In this document: piece after piece, positions 1 to 8,307 of the stretch
Layout of the letters: the number at the start of each line of letters is the position of its first letter
Position numbering within the stretch: the first letter of the stretch is position 1
Origin: an uncultured Clostridia bacterium
GTDB taxonomy: Bacteria; Bacillota; Clostridia; Oscillospirales; Acutalibacteraceae
DNA length: 15,772 bases
NCBI GenBank assembly: GCA_944381295.1
Contig: CALWKP010000148.1
Location: 1 to 15,772 of the forward strand
Direction: 5' to 3'
Translations under genes and position numbers: made by a program
The notes under the pieces: model-generated
Seen by the model: the letters and a program-made list of their open reading frames with translations, nothing else
Told to the model about the DNA's origin: nothing
The model's database searches: none

Positions 1-4
1 TTTA

Positions 5-157
5 GTGTTTGTGTACTATTGCTTGCAAGGCTTATTGTACCTCAGGGCATAAAACAAGGTTGCCCCAACTGCCTTTATAACGGTGATAACACCGCCCTGT
101 ATTCGTAAGGATCATCTTAATTTGTGATGCTGAAATGATGCCCAACTCTACAAACGC
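5..157 (+). ncRNA. Candidate structured RNA of unknown family
   Basis: Bases 5-13 pair with 149-157 in a 9-bp closing stem with two G-U pairs. Inside it, 43-48 pairs with 94-99, and that arm continues as a hairpin at 82-93 with an ATAA loop. A further hairpin lies at 56-75. The overall closed shape, with an apical arm and a large internal loop, loosely recalls 6S-type RNAs, but I recognise no diagnostic sequence of 6S RNA, tmRNA, RNase P RNA or SRP RNA. The RNA could begin before the window. GGGCAT at 45-50 can also pair with ATGCCC at 138-143, so alternative folds exist. What is seen is base-pairing potential only; that it is transcribed is inference. Confidence 0.3.
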
Positions 158-509
158 AGCTTATACGGCGCTATGAGAAGATCCAGGTGAAAACGGGAAA
201 TCGGTGAAAATACAGGCTTTTTCCGCGCTTCTATCAGCACTTCTAAGAAGTGAGGAAAGGGTTTTCGTCTATGAAATCAATTAAGAATAATACTATTGTT
301 TTCAGACCGGAATAATTAGAGGAAAGCAACAAGAGGGCAGAGAAAGCCCGGCCCGATGGGTAGAAAATTAGAACTAGTTTCGCGGTAACCGCGATGGAAG
401 TTATAGAAAAAATTGGATGAACCGTGCGTACGAGATAGGCGACGCCCGCTTGCACCGTTTGCATGCGGGCTTGTGACGGTTATGTCCTTACAACGATGGA
501 GGTTATTTT
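158..509 (+). other. Gene-free stretch / probable rnj leader with hairpins
   Basis: There is no convincing gene here. Visible structure, in order: a direct repeat GGTGAAAA at 186-193 and 203-210; a hairpin 238-252 (6-bp stem, TAA loop); a 14-codon reading frame at 271-315 with a purine-rich sequence 9 bases upstream; a small hairpin 335-349; a hairpin 381-393 (5-bp GC stem, TAA loop); and a larger GC-rich hairpin 444-470. The last is enclosed by AACCGT at 420-425 pairing with ACGGTT at 476-481. That closing stem ends about 17 bases before the rnj ribosome binding site. No hairpin is followed by a clear T-run and no strong sigma-A promoter stands out, so the start of the rnj transcript is not located. 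A role as an rnj 5' leader is inference. Confidence 0.4.
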
Positions 510-2495
510 GTGACGCAAAAAAATGAAAAAGCGGTAAAGGGTGACGCAGGGAAGAAGCAGCCTGCAAAGAAGAAGACGCAGTTATATCAAAAGATTGAGG
601 TGCCGAAGAAAGCGCCGCGGAAAACAGCGGAAACGGAATCGGAAAAGAAAAAACGGCAGCCGAAACAGAGCAAAACGGAAACGAAAGGGAAGAATACTGC
701 GAAAACGCCGCGGAAGAAAGCAGAAAACGCCAATTTGACGCTGCAATATCAAACGCCGGTGCCGAAGGAGCAGCTTGTCAGCCGGCAAGCGATTAAGCGG
801 GAAACCCGGGGGAAATCCAGCCGTGGAAAGCAGGAAAAGCCATCCATCCGGATTTATTTCCTGGGAGGTTTGAACGAAATTGGGAAAAACATCACCGTAT
901 TTGAGTGTGAAGGCGATATGATTATCGTGGATTGCGGGATGGCGTTTCCGGATGGCGATATGTTTGGAGTAGACCTGGTACTGCCGGATTTCACGTTTAT
1001 TGAGAAAAATGCGGATAAAATCCGGGGGATTGTGCTGACCCACGGTCATGAAGACCATATCGGGTCGCTGCCGTACTTGGAAAAGAAAGTCAATCTTCCG
1101 TTATACGGGACATCTTTGACATTGGGACTTGTAGAAGCTAAATTTAAGGAACATGGGCTGACAGGAAAGGTCAGCATGAATGTTGTAAAAACCGGGCAGA
1201 CAGTAAAATTAGGCTGTATGGCAGTAGAATTTCTCCATGTGAACCATTCTGTGCCGGACGCGGTTGGATTAGCCATCCATTCGCCAGCGGGAACGATTGT
1301 GCATACCGGTGATTTCAAAATTGACTGCACACCAATCTGGGGGGACATGATCGATTTAGGGCGGTTCTCTCAGCTTGGGCAGGAAGGGGTTCTGGCTCTG
1401 CTGGCGGATTCCACAAACGCGGAACGTGCAGGATATACCATGACGGAACGTAATATTGACCGGACCTTTGACAGCTTGTTCAATCGGGCTGGAAAAAAGC
1501 GGATCATTATTGCGACGTTTGCATCGAATATCAGCCGGGTACAGCAGATCATTGACTGTGCGCTGTGCTATAAGAGAAAAGTGGCGTTTTCGGGCAGGAG
1601 TATGCTCAATGTGATGGGAATCGCAGTGGAACTGGGCTATCTGAACGTCCCAGATGGCGTACTGATTGATATTGATACCATCAGCCGTTATTCAGCGGAA
1701 GAGATCGTGTTGGTAACGACCGGAAGCCAAGGGGAACCCATGTCGGCGTTATCGCGGATGGCCTTTGCCGATCATAGAAAGGTGGAAGTAGGCCCTGGCG
1801 ATTTCATTATCATTTCCGCGCGGCCTATTCCAGGAAATGAAAAAACGGTGGGCAACGTTGTGGATGAATTGCTCAAACGCGGCTGTGAAGTTATTTATGA
1901 ATCGATGTATGAAGTGCATGTGTCCGGACACGCGTGTCAGGAAGAATTGAAGATCATGCAGGGAATCACCAAACCCAAATATTTTATTCCGGTCCATGGC
2001 GAACAGAAGCATTTACAGAAACATGCAGCACTTTCCCAGGCAATGGGAATGAAGCGTTCCAACATTTTTATCGGAAATATTGGGGATGTTGTCGAGCTGA
2101 ACGAAGCCTATATGAAACCGTTGCCTCCTGTTCCAGCGGGTAGGGTTCTGGTGGATGGTCTTGGCGTTGGAGATGTGGGGAGCATTGTGTTGCGGGACCG
2201 CAAACATCTTGCGGAAGACGGGTTGATTGTGGTAGTATGTACTTTGAGTTCAGAGGACCGTCATGTGGTATCGGGGCCAGATCTGGTTTCGAGAGGGTTT
2301 GTGTATGTGAGGGAATCTGAACCGCTGCTTGAGGACGCGAAAGCGTTGGTATATGATGTCATTGAGGAAAGCGCATCCCAGGGGATACGCGATTGGGGAA
2401 CGTTGAAAACGCGCGTTAAGGATGAATTATCGCGGCTGCTGTACGAACGTACGCGGCGCAGCCCCATGATCCTTCCTGTCATTATGGAAGTGTAA
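510..2495 (+). CDS. rnj: Ribonuclease J with a long basic N-terminal extension
   Basis: RNase J is a metallo-beta-lactamase/beta-CASP enzyme with 5'-3' exonuclease and endonuclease activity in mRNA decay and rRNA processing. The 661-residue product is about 100 residues longer than the usual ~555. Residues 1 to ~110 are a Lys/Arg/Glu-rich low-complexity segment. The catalytic core starts near residue 112 (LGGLNEIGKN) and carries the zinc motif HGHEDH at 178-183, then HTGDFKID, ADSTNAE, the beta-CASP motifs GRSMLN and TTGSQGEP, and SGHA plus PVHGE near the end of the nuclease core. A C-terminal domain follows. The start is GTG, chosen because GGAGG at 498-502 lies 7 bases upstream. gdpP begins 17 bases after the stop. 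Family assignment is firm. The role of the extension is unknown; RNA or ribosome contact is a guess. Confidence 0.96.
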   Translation: MTQKNEKAVKGDAGKKQPAKKKTQLYQKIEVPKKAPRKTAETESEKKKRQPKQSKTETKGKNTAKTPRKKAENANLTLQYQTPVPKEQLVSRQAIKRETRGKSSRGKQEKPSIRIYFLGGLNEIGKNITVFECEGDMIIVDCGMAFPDGDMFGVDLVLPDFTFIEKNADKIRGIVLTHGHEDHIGSLPYLEKKVNLPLYGTSLTLGLVEAKFKEHGLTGKVSMNVVKTGQTVKLGCMAVEFLHVNHSVPDAVGLAIHSPAGTIVHTGDFKIDCTPIWGDMIDLGRFSQLGQEGVLALLADSTNAERAGYTMTERNIDRTFDSLFNRAGKKRIIIATFASNISRVQQIIDCALCYKRKVAFSGRSMLNVMGIAVELGYLNVPDGVLIDIDTISRYSAEEIVLVTTGSQGEPMSALSRMAFADHRKVEVGPGDFIIISARPIPGNEKTVGNVVDELLKRGCEVIYESMYEVHVSGHACQEELKIMQGITKPKYFIPVHGEQKHLQKHAALSQAMGMKRSNIFIGNIGDVVELNEAYMKPLPPVPAGRVLVDGLGVGDVGSIVLRDRKHLAEDGLIVVVCTLSSEDRHVVSGPDLVSRGFVYVRESEPLLEDAKALVYDVIEESASQGIRDWGTLKTRVKDELSRLLYERTRRSPMILPVIMEV

Positions 2496-2512
2496 GCGAA
2501 GGAGAATGCCTC

Positions 2513-4501
2513 TTGAAAAGGAAAGTGTGGGTCTCGTCCCCGGTATTCTATATCCTCACAGGAGTGATGCTGATCACAGCGGGCCTGAGCTGGTTTTATA
2601 ACAGCTTTGTGTTCTATGTGGAAATGGTGCTGTGCGCCTTGGGGATTATAGCGATTACGCTGGCAACATCATCGTTCAAAGCACATGTCAAAACTGCGGT
2701 AGGGGCGGCGCAGAAGGTATTGTCAGGTTCGGAATACCGGGCGCTGCAGGAATTTTCGATGCCGGTGGCAGTTGTCGGGGAAGCCGGGGATGTTATTTGG
2801 GTCAACAGTGCGTTTTCAGAAAGCGTCGGTGTGGACAAAGAATTCCACGGTGAGAATATCTATAAATTCCTGTATCCCAAAACGTTGGAAGAAGTGTACC
2901 AGGGAAATGGTACTGATGTGAAGATTGGCGAAAAACAATTTACTGTTTTTGCAGTAGCCACAGAGTATGGGGGAGTCCTGTACTTTGTGGACGATACATA
3001 TTACAAAGAAATCAATCGCTTATACGATGAAAGCAGGCCAATCGTAGCGATCATAACGTTCGATAATCGGGAAGAACTTGCGAGGAACACGAGTGCAAAC
3101 GAAGATGCACGGCTGGCATCGGAAGTAGAAAATGTGCTGCGGGATTGGTCACAGGAAATGGGCGGCTTTCTGAAAAAGAACAGCGGCGGCAGGTTCCTGG
3201 TGATGACAGATGAACTGCATATCCGGGAAGCTGTAGAAAAGCGGTTTGAGATCCTGGACAAAGTACGGGAGATCAAAGCAGGCGACCATGGGAACGCGAC
3301 CATTTCGATCGGGATCGGCCGGGGTGCGTCGTCGCTGACAGAAAGTGATTTGTGGGCACGTCAGGCGCTGGATATGGCGCTTGGCCGCGGCGGCGACCAG
3401 GTGGCGATCAAGCAGAAGGATGACCAGTATGAATTTTTCGGAGGGTTATCCAAAGGTGTGGAGAAGCGCGATAAAGTGCGCACCCGGGTCATTGCGGCAA
3501 CATTATCCGACCATATCAAGGCAAGCGACAACGTCCTGGTGATGGGGCACAAATTTTCCGATCTGGATTGTATCGGGGCTTCCGTAGGCATGTGGAGTGC
3601 GGTGAGCAAAGGGCTGAAAAAACCGGCATATATCGTGGTCAATCGTGCGCAAAGCCTGGCTTCGGCCCTGGTAGAAAGCATTGAACGGGCGAATGAAGAT
3701 ACCGTATTTGTTGATCCGCAAACGGCCATGGGGATGGTTACCGCCAAGACGATGCTGATCGTTGTGGACACTCATTCTCAGGATTTTGTGGAAAGCAATG
3801 AATTGATCGACGCGGTAGAACGTATCGTTGTCATCGACCATCACCGGATGATGGTGAAGCGGATCAGCAACGCGCTGATCTTCTACCATGAACCCTATGC
3901 GAGTTCGGCATCCGAGATGGTCACGGAACTGGTGCAGTATCTGGGAGAAAATACCCTGAGCCGATTGGAAGCAGAAGCGCTCTTGTCGGGGATCATGCTG
4001 GATACCAAGAATTTTGTCTTGAAGACTGGCGTGAGGACGTTTGAAGCGGCAGCCTATCTGCGCCGCCGGGGAGCGGACACCGTAGAAGTCAAACGGCTGT
4101 TCTCAAATTCGATCGATACGTATAAAGCCAAATATCAATTGGTATCGTCAGCGGAAATTTATAATAATTGTGCGATCGCCACAGCAGACGCCACCATACC
4201 GGACTTACGGATCGCGGCGGCACAGGCTGCCGACGAATTGCTTTCGATCCAAGGCGTCAACGCATCGTTTGTAATGTTCCCGGCAGGGGATAGCATCAGC
4301 GTTTCGGCGCGCAGCCTGGGCGACGTCAATGTACAGATCTTGATGGAAGACCTGGGGGGCGGAGGCCATTTGACAATGGCAGGCGCACAGCTGAAAGGGA
4401 TCACGATGCAGGAAGCACGCGAACGGTTAATTAAGGTGTTGGACGACACATTGCCGCAGGCGAGCAAATTGCCGTCGGCTGGCAATGCGCAGGCTAAATA
4501 A
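2513..4501 (+). CDS. gdpP: Cyclic-di-AMP phosphodiesterase GdpP (DHH/DHHA1)
   Basis: GdpP hydrolyses c-di-AMP to pApA and controls the messenger that governs potassium and osmotic balance and wall homeostasis. The 662-residue product has the full family architecture: two N-terminal membrane segments at about 8-52, a PAS-like region at about 80-160, a degenerate GGDEF domain at about 175-300, a DHH phosphoesterase domain and a C-terminal DHHA1 domain. The metal-binding residues are visible: MGHKFSDLD at 344-352 (H346, D350, D352), D-H-H at 442-444, and the GGGGH motif ending at H619. The GGDEF signature is lost, as in characterised GdpP. The start is TTG, with AAGGAG at 2499-2504 placed 8 bases upstream. 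It sits between rnj and rplI, a common Firmicutes arrangement, and rplI starts 48 bases after its stop. Confidence 0.95.
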   Translation: MKRKVWVSSPVFYILTGVMLITAGLSWFYNSFVFYVEMVLCALGIIAITLATSSFKAHVKTAVGAAQKVLSGSEYRALQEFSMPVAVVGEAGDVIWVNSAFSESVGVDKEFHGENIYKFLYPKTLEEVYQGNGTDVKIGEKQFTVFAVATEYGGVLYFVDDTYYKEINRLYDESRPIVAIITFDNREELARNTSANEDARLASEVENVLRDWSQEMGGFLKKNSGGRFLVMTDELHIREAVEKRFEILDKVREIKAGDHGNATISIGIGRGASSLTESDLWARQALDMALGRGGDQVAIKQKDDQYEFFGGLSKGVEKRDKVRTRVIAATLSDHIKASDNVLVMGHKFSDLDCIGASVGMWSAVSKGLKKPAYIVVNRAQSLASALVESIERANEDTVFVDPQTAMGMVTAKTMLIVVDTHSQDFVESNELIDAVERIVVIDHHRMMVKRISNALIFYHEPYASSASEMVTELVQYLGENTLSRLEAEALLSGIMLDTKNFVLKTGVRTFEAAAYLRRRGADTVEVKRLFSNSIDTYKAKYQLVSSAEIYNNCAIATADATIPDLRIAAAQAADELLSIQGVNASFVMFPAGDSISVSARSLGDVNVQILMEDLGGGGHLTMAGAQLKGITMQEARERLIKVLDDTLPQASKLPSAGNAQAK

Positions 4502-4549
4502 ACGCGAAAGCGAATGAGTAAATAAGGAAACTGATGGAGGAAAAACAGG

Positions 4550-4999
4550 ATGAAGGTTATTTTATTAGAAGATGTAAAGGGAAGCGGAAAAAAAGGGGAA
4601 CTGGTGAACGTTTCCGATGGATATGCGAGGAATTTCCTGTTCCCGAGGAAGTTGGCGAAAGAAGCAAATGCACAGGCGATGAATGAGCTGAAAAATGCGG
4701 AAGCAGCAAAAGCGCATCGTCAGGCGGTGGAATTGGCTGCGGCAAAAGAGGCTGCGGCAAAGCTGGAAGGCAAAAGCGTAAAGCTGTATGCGAACGCAGG
4801 CCAGGGTGGAAAGCTGTTCGGGTCGATCACAACAAAAGAAATTGCCGAGGAAATTAAGAAACAGCTCAAGGTTGAAGTGGACAAACGGAAAATTGATATG
4901 GAAGGCGATATCAAAGCGTTCGGGACCTACCCGTGCGAAGTGAAATTGTATACTGGCGTTTCGGCAAAGGTATACGCTGTGGTAGGGGAGAAAGAATAA
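4550..4999 (+). CDS. rplI: 50S ribosomal protein L9
   Basis: L9 binds 23S rRNA near the base of the L1 stalk and reaches away from the large subunit; it helps maintain reading frame. The 149-residue length is standard. The N-terminal domain carries the family signature: [16 protein letters not shown], then [10 protein letters not shown] with the conserved GYARN. A long Ala/Glu/Lys-rich connecting helix covers about residues 40-80, and a C-terminal domain ends in a KVYAVV strand. GGAGG at 4536-4540 lies 9 bases before the ATG. It is flanked by gdpP and dnaB in the conserved gdpP-rplI-dnaB block, with 36 bases to dnaB. Confidence 0.97.
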   Translation: MKVILLEDVKGSGKKGELVNVSDGYARNFLFPRKLAKEANAQAMNELKNAEAAKAHRQAVELAAAKEAAAKLEGKSVKLYANAGQGGKLFGSITTKEIAEEIKKQLKVEVDKRKIDMEGDIKAFGTYPCEVKLYTGVSAKVYAVVGEKE

Positions 5000-5035
5000 G
5001 ACGGGCAAAAATCCGGATAGGAAGGGGGAAGCCGC

Positions 5036-6412
5036 ATGGATGTTCCAAATATTGCAGCAGTATACGATGGACTGAACCTGCCGTTCAGCCCGGAAGCGGA
5101 ACAATCTGTATTGGGAGCGATTTTGCTGGATTCCTCCTGTCTGGACCGTGTAGCAGAAATCCTGCCGCGTCCGGATTATTTCCACCAGGTGAATCACGTA
5201 ATGATTTATACAGTCATGCTCGAGATGTTCACGGTGGGAAAACCGGTCGATTTTGTTACTGTTCTTGAAAAACTGAAAGAATCGCAGTCGTTCGACGAAG
5301 CTTCCGGAAAGACTTATCTGATGCAATTGGCACAGATGGTCCCTTCGATTTCCAATGTGGAAACTTATGCGCGTATTGTGCGGGACAAATACGATATCCG
5401 GATGTTGATTCTGGCGGCGCGGGAAATTCTGGAAGACGCCGGTGATGGAGCAACGGATGCAGCAACGCTGCTGGATTCTGCGGAACAGCGCATATTTGAC
5501 ATTCGGCGTGGTAAAAATATGCAGGGGCTCCAGCGGATCGATGAAGTCATCATTGAGACGTTTGACCGTTTGGACCTGTTGAATTCCGAAGATCGAGACC
5601 TGTATAAAGGAGTGCCGACAGGGATTAAGGAACTGGATGACACGATTACAGGATTGAACCGTTCTGACTTGATTTTGTTGGCGGCGCGTCCTGGTATGGG
5701 GAAAACCAGTTTTGCCCTGAATATCGCGCGGCATGCAGCGGTGACGGCGCAGAAGAAAGTGGCGTATTTCTCGCTGGAAATGACGCGGGAGCAGCTTGCT
5801 TCGAGAATGTTGTCCACAGAAGCGCTGGTGGGCGGTACAAAATTGCGGACCGGGCAGCTTAACGAACGGGAATGGGCAAGCCTGATTGAAGCCGGAGACG
5901 TGCTGTCAAAGACGCAGATATATTTTGACGACAGCTCGGGGATTACTGTGCCGGCTATGAAAGCGAAACTGCGGCGCCTGCGCGACGTAGACCTGGTGAT
6001 TATCGATTATTTGCAGCTGATGTCCGGGACCAGGAAAAATGAAGGCAACAGAGTCCAGGAAATTTCGGAGATTACCAGGAACTTGAAGATCATGGCAAAG
6101 GAATTGAATGTGCCGGTACTGACACTATCACAGCTTTCGCGTGAAAGTGAAAAGCGTACCACGCATCGGCCAGTGCTTTCCGACTTGAGGGATTCCGGTT
6201 CCATTGAACAGGATGCCGATATTGTGATGTTCCTCTACCGCGAAGATTATTATGCGGGTACCGGGGATACGGCTCCGGGAGAAGAAAGCGACCGGAACAG
6301 CGGGGAATGTATCGTTGCCAAGAACCGTCACGGTGAAACAAAGAATGTCCCACTGCATTGGCAGGGCGAATTTATGCGGTTTACCTCGCAGGAGGTACTT
6401 CGTCGTGAGTAA
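5036..6412 (+). CDS. dnaB: Replicative DNA helicase DnaB
   Basis: DnaB is the hexameric helicase that unwinds the replication fork and recruits primase (named DnaC in Bacillus). The product is 458 residues, normal for the family. The N-terminal helical domain opens with PFSPEAEQSVLGAILLD near residue 16. The RecA-like C-terminal domain has Walker A (ARPGMGKTS) near residues 216-224, the Walker B strand VIIDYLQLM, the downstream SQLSRESEKR motif, and the DLRDSGSIEQDAD signature near the C-terminus. No intein is present. A purine-rich GAAGGGGGAA just upstream serves the ATG. The end overlaps the tilS start by 8 bases, which suggests translational coupling. Confidence 0.97.
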   Translation: MDVPNIAAVYDGLNLPFSPEAEQSVLGAILLDSSCLDRVAEILPRPDYFHQVNHVMIYTVMLEMFTVGKPVDFVTVLEKLKESQSFDEASGKTYLMQLAQMVPSISNVETYARIVRDKYDIRMLILAAREILEDAGDGATDAATLLDSAEQRIFDIRRGKNMQGLQRIDEVIIETFDRLDLLNSEDRDLYKGVPTGIKELDDTITGLNRSDLILLAARPGMGKTSFALNIARHAAVTAQKKVAYFSLEMTREQLASRMLSTEALVGGTKLRTGQLNEREWASLIEAGDVLSKTQIYFDDSSGITVPAMKAKLRRLRDVDLVIIDYLQLMSGTRKNEGNRVQEISEITRNLKIMAKELNVPVLTLSQLSRESEKRTTHRPVLSDLRDSGSIEQDADIVMFLYREDYYAGTGDTAPGEESDRNSGECIVAKNRHGETKNVPLHWQGEFMRFTSQEVLRRE

Positions 6413-7766
6413 GGAAGAAAAAGTCAGGGTCATAGAAGCGGTGATCGCGCAGACCCTGGAAGAATATCAGATGCTGCCGGAGCACGGGCAGGTAATCCTG
6501 GGACTTTCCGGCGGAGCGGATTCCCTGTGTCTGGCACATTATCTGTACCGCCGGGGGATCCCTTTTTTCGCGGCGCACGTCAATCATGGCTTGCGCGGGG
6601 AGGCGTCGGACGCTGATGAAGCCTTTGTGCGGGAATGGTGTGGGCGTGCGGGGATTACCTTGCACGTGCTGAAAGCGGATGTCGCGGCGGAAGCCCGGAA
6701 AAATGGAGCCGGGCTGGAGGAATGCGGCAGGGAGGTCCGTTATCGCTTTTTTGCGTCGTTAGCTGCTGAGGAAGATAGGATTGCCACAGCACACACGTTA
6801 TCGGACCAGACAGAGACTGTACTCTATCGACTGGCCAGAGGGACCGGGCTGCGTGGACTGTGCGGGATACCACCGGTACGCGGGAGGATTATCCGTCCGC
6901 TGTGCCGGGTTTCCCGGGAAGAGGTAGAAACCTACTGCGAGCATTATGCGTTGGAGTACGTGACGGATGCCAGCAATTTTACACGGGAATATGCCCGGAA
7001 CAGAATTCGGTTGGATGTCATCCCGGGCCTGAAAACGGTAAATCCTGCTTTGGAAGAATCAGTTTCCCGGATGGTGCAAAGCCTGACAGAAGACGAAATC
7101 TATTTGTCAACATGTGCAAAAGAAGCCTTGGAACGCGCAGAAGCGGATGGATATTATCTTGCCGATCTCCTGGCACAGCTTCCAGTACCAATCAAAAATA
7201 GAGTGGTTGCCCAGGCGGTTTTTCGGCAAAGCGGGAGAAACATGGATGCAGAGCATATCCGGGCGGTGGCGGCGATTCTTGGAACAGGCGGCGCTGTTTC
7301 GGTGCCGGGCGGAGTGAATGTCCGTGTGGAACAGGGAAAACTGTTCGTTTTGTGCGGGAACGAAGCCAGCCGCTTGGAAAAAGTCCCTGCTGGATGTGTT
7401 TTGACAGAGGTCAATCAAGGACGAAAAGCCCAAATTGCAATCATTTCTGCAGAAGATTTCCAAAAACAAAGGAAAATTAATAATTTGTTGTTTAATAATT
7501 CTTTTGATTATGATACAATAACTTGTGAAATTTATTGGAGAACCCGGAAAGAGGGAGACGTCTTTCGTCCGGTAGGGCGGGGCGTCACCAAAAGCCTGAA
7601 AAAACTGTTCCAGGAAGCAAAGATCCCTGCTGCGTTGCGGAACGAAATACTTGTTCTGGAACAGGGGGGAGAGATCATCTGGATGGAAGGCTTTGGTCCT
7701 GCGGAAGGTTACCAGGCCACACCGCAGTCCCGCCGGGTAGCTCTGATTTTGATAAAGGAGAACTGA
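6405..7766 (+). CDS. tilS: tRNA(Ile)-lysidine synthase TilS
   Basis: TilS ligates lysine to C34 of the CAU-anticodon tRNA-Ile using ATP, allowing AUA decoding; it is essential in most bacteria. The PP-loop motif SGGADS is at residues 35-40, in the N-type ATP pyrophosphatase domain, followed by HVNHGLRGEASDAD and the DQTETVLYRLARGTGLRGL motif. A TilS C-terminal domain covers roughly the last 90 residues (WRTRKEGDVFRPVGRG). The product is 453 residues. I chose GTG 6405 because AGGAGG at 6390-6395 lies upstream; the frame stays open to an ATG at 6252, but that extension lies over the dnaB end and looks non-conserved. The stop is 1 base before the hpt ATG. An AT-rich patch at about 7455-7530 differs from the rest of the gene. 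Confidence 0.95.
   Translation: MSKEEKVRVIEAVIAQTLEEYQMLPEHGQVILGLSGGADSLCLAHYLYRRGIPFFAAHVNHGLRGEASDADEAFVREWCGRAGITLHVLKADVAAEARKNGAGLEECGREVRYRFFASLAAEEDRIATAHTLSDQTETVLYRLARGTGLRGLCGIPPVRGRIIRPLCRVSREEVETYCEHYALEYVTDASNFTREYARNRIRLDVIPGLKTVNPALEESVSRMVQSLTEDEIYLSTCAKEALERAEADGYYLADLLAQLPVPIKNRVVAQAVFRQSGRNMDAEHIRAVAAILGTGGAVSVPGGVNVRVEQGKLFVLCGNEASRLEKVPAGCVLTEVNQGRKAQIAIISAEDFQKQRKINNLLFNNSFDYDTITCEIYWRTRKEGDVFRPVGRGVTKSLKKLFQEAKIPAALRNEILVLEQGGEIIWMEGFGPAEGYQATPQSRRVALILIKEN
7485..7519 (+). promoter_or_regulatory. Candidate internal promoter in tilS for hpt-ftsH
   Basis: TACAAT at 7514-7519 differs from the -10 consensus at one base and is preceded by TGA at 7511-7513, giving an extended -10. 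The -35 is weak: TTTAAT at 7491-7496 has a 17-base spacer, and TTGTTT at 7488-7493 is too far at 20. The surrounding 75 bases are unusually AT-rich inside a GC-rich coding region. It would start a transcript about 240 bases before hpt. Extended -10 promoters tolerate poor -35 boxes, so this is plausible but unproven; the AT-richness may simply reflect the Asn/Phe/Lys-rich linker it encodes. Confidence 0.35.
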
Positions 7767-7767
7767 A

Positions 7768-8307
7768 ATGTTAAACGACGTGCAGGAAGTCTTGTTCAGC
7801 GAGGAAAAGTTAGCCTCTATCGTCAAAGAGATGGGCAAAAAAATCAGCGAAGATTATCGGGACAAAAACCTGTTATTGGTCAGCGTTCTGAAAGGTTCGG
7901 TCGTATTTATGGCAGATTTGATGCGTGCGATCGAAATCCCGTGCCGGGTAGACTTTATGTCGGTGTCAAGTTACGGTGCCGGGGTGAAGACGTCTGGTAT
8001 AGTAAAGATCGTGAAAGACTTGGATATCCCGTTGGAAGGTTTTGATGTCCTGGTGGTAGAAGATATCCTGGATAGCGGGATGACACTGAGCTACATACTG
8101 GAGCTGCTGCGTTCGCGTAATCCGAGGAGTATCCGCTTGTGTACGTTGCTTGACAAGCCGGAGAGGCGTACAGCAAACGTGACAGCCGATTATGTAGGCG
8201 CTGCGGTACCGGATGAATTCATTATTGGATATGGGCTCGACTATGATGAGAAATACAGGAACCTGCCGTTTGTCGGCGTTTTAAAGCCAGAGGTATACGG
8301 CGGCTGA
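7768..8307 (+). CDS. hpt: Hypoxanthine phosphoribosyltransferase
   Basis: Hpt converts hypoxanthine or guanine plus PRPP to IMP or GMP in purine salvage. The 179-residue length is typical. The PRPP-binding loop [14 protein letters not shown] lies near residues 95-108, with the two acidic residues (E-D) and the D-S-G-M-T loop intact. The N-terminal [16 protein letters not shown] segment, the SYG flexible loop and the C-terminal [19 protein letters not shown] motif are also present. AAGGAG at 7755-7760 is 7 bases before the ATG and lies inside the end of tilS. In Firmicutes tilS-hpt-ftsH is a strongly conserved block; a TilS/Hpt role in controlling ftsH has been proposed in Bacillus, and nothing here tests that. 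Confidence 0.96.
   Translation: MLNDVQEVLFSEEKLASIVKEMGKKISEDYRDKNLLLVSVLKGSVVFMADLMRAIEIPCRVDFMSVSSYGAGVKTSGIVKIVKDLDIPLEGFDVLVVEDILDSGMTLSYILELLRSRNPRSIRLCTLLDKPERRTANVTADYVGAAVPDEFIIGYGLDYDEKYRNLPFVGVLKPEVYGG

Noticed and set aside
1..108. Open plus frame from the window edge ending at TAA 106-108, as the C-terminus of an upstream gene
   Set aside because: Only 35 codons, no recognisable family, and the same bases form the RNA fold. It cannot be excluded without upstream sequence.
186..210. Two GGTGAAAA copies as replication or phage iterons
   Set aside because: Only two copies, no inverted partner, and no origin or phage context.
1..260. 6S RNA, tmRNA, RNase P RNA or SRP RNA
   Set aside because: None of their diagnostic sequences is visible; only a loose overall shape resembles 6S RNA.
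381..393. Resemblance to a T-box antiterminator (GGTAACCGCG near a later GC hairpin)
   Set aside because: The required UGGN bulge sequence is absent, there is no terminator T-run, and the downstream gene is a nuclease rather than a tRNA- or amino acid-related gene.
415..481. Possible group II intron domain V remnant (GAACCGTGCGTACG)
   Set aside because: No catalytic triad stem-loop of the domain V form and no reverse transcriptase gene nearby.
4565..5734. 389-codon open frame on the minus strand across rplI and dnaB
   Set aside because: It lies opposite two certain genes, has a His/Arg/Phe-rich shadow composition, and has no recognisable domain.
6252..6404. N-terminal extension of TilS from an upstream ATG
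   Set aside because: It would overlap the conserved end of dnaB by 161 bases, while GTG 6405 has a good AGGAGG upstream.
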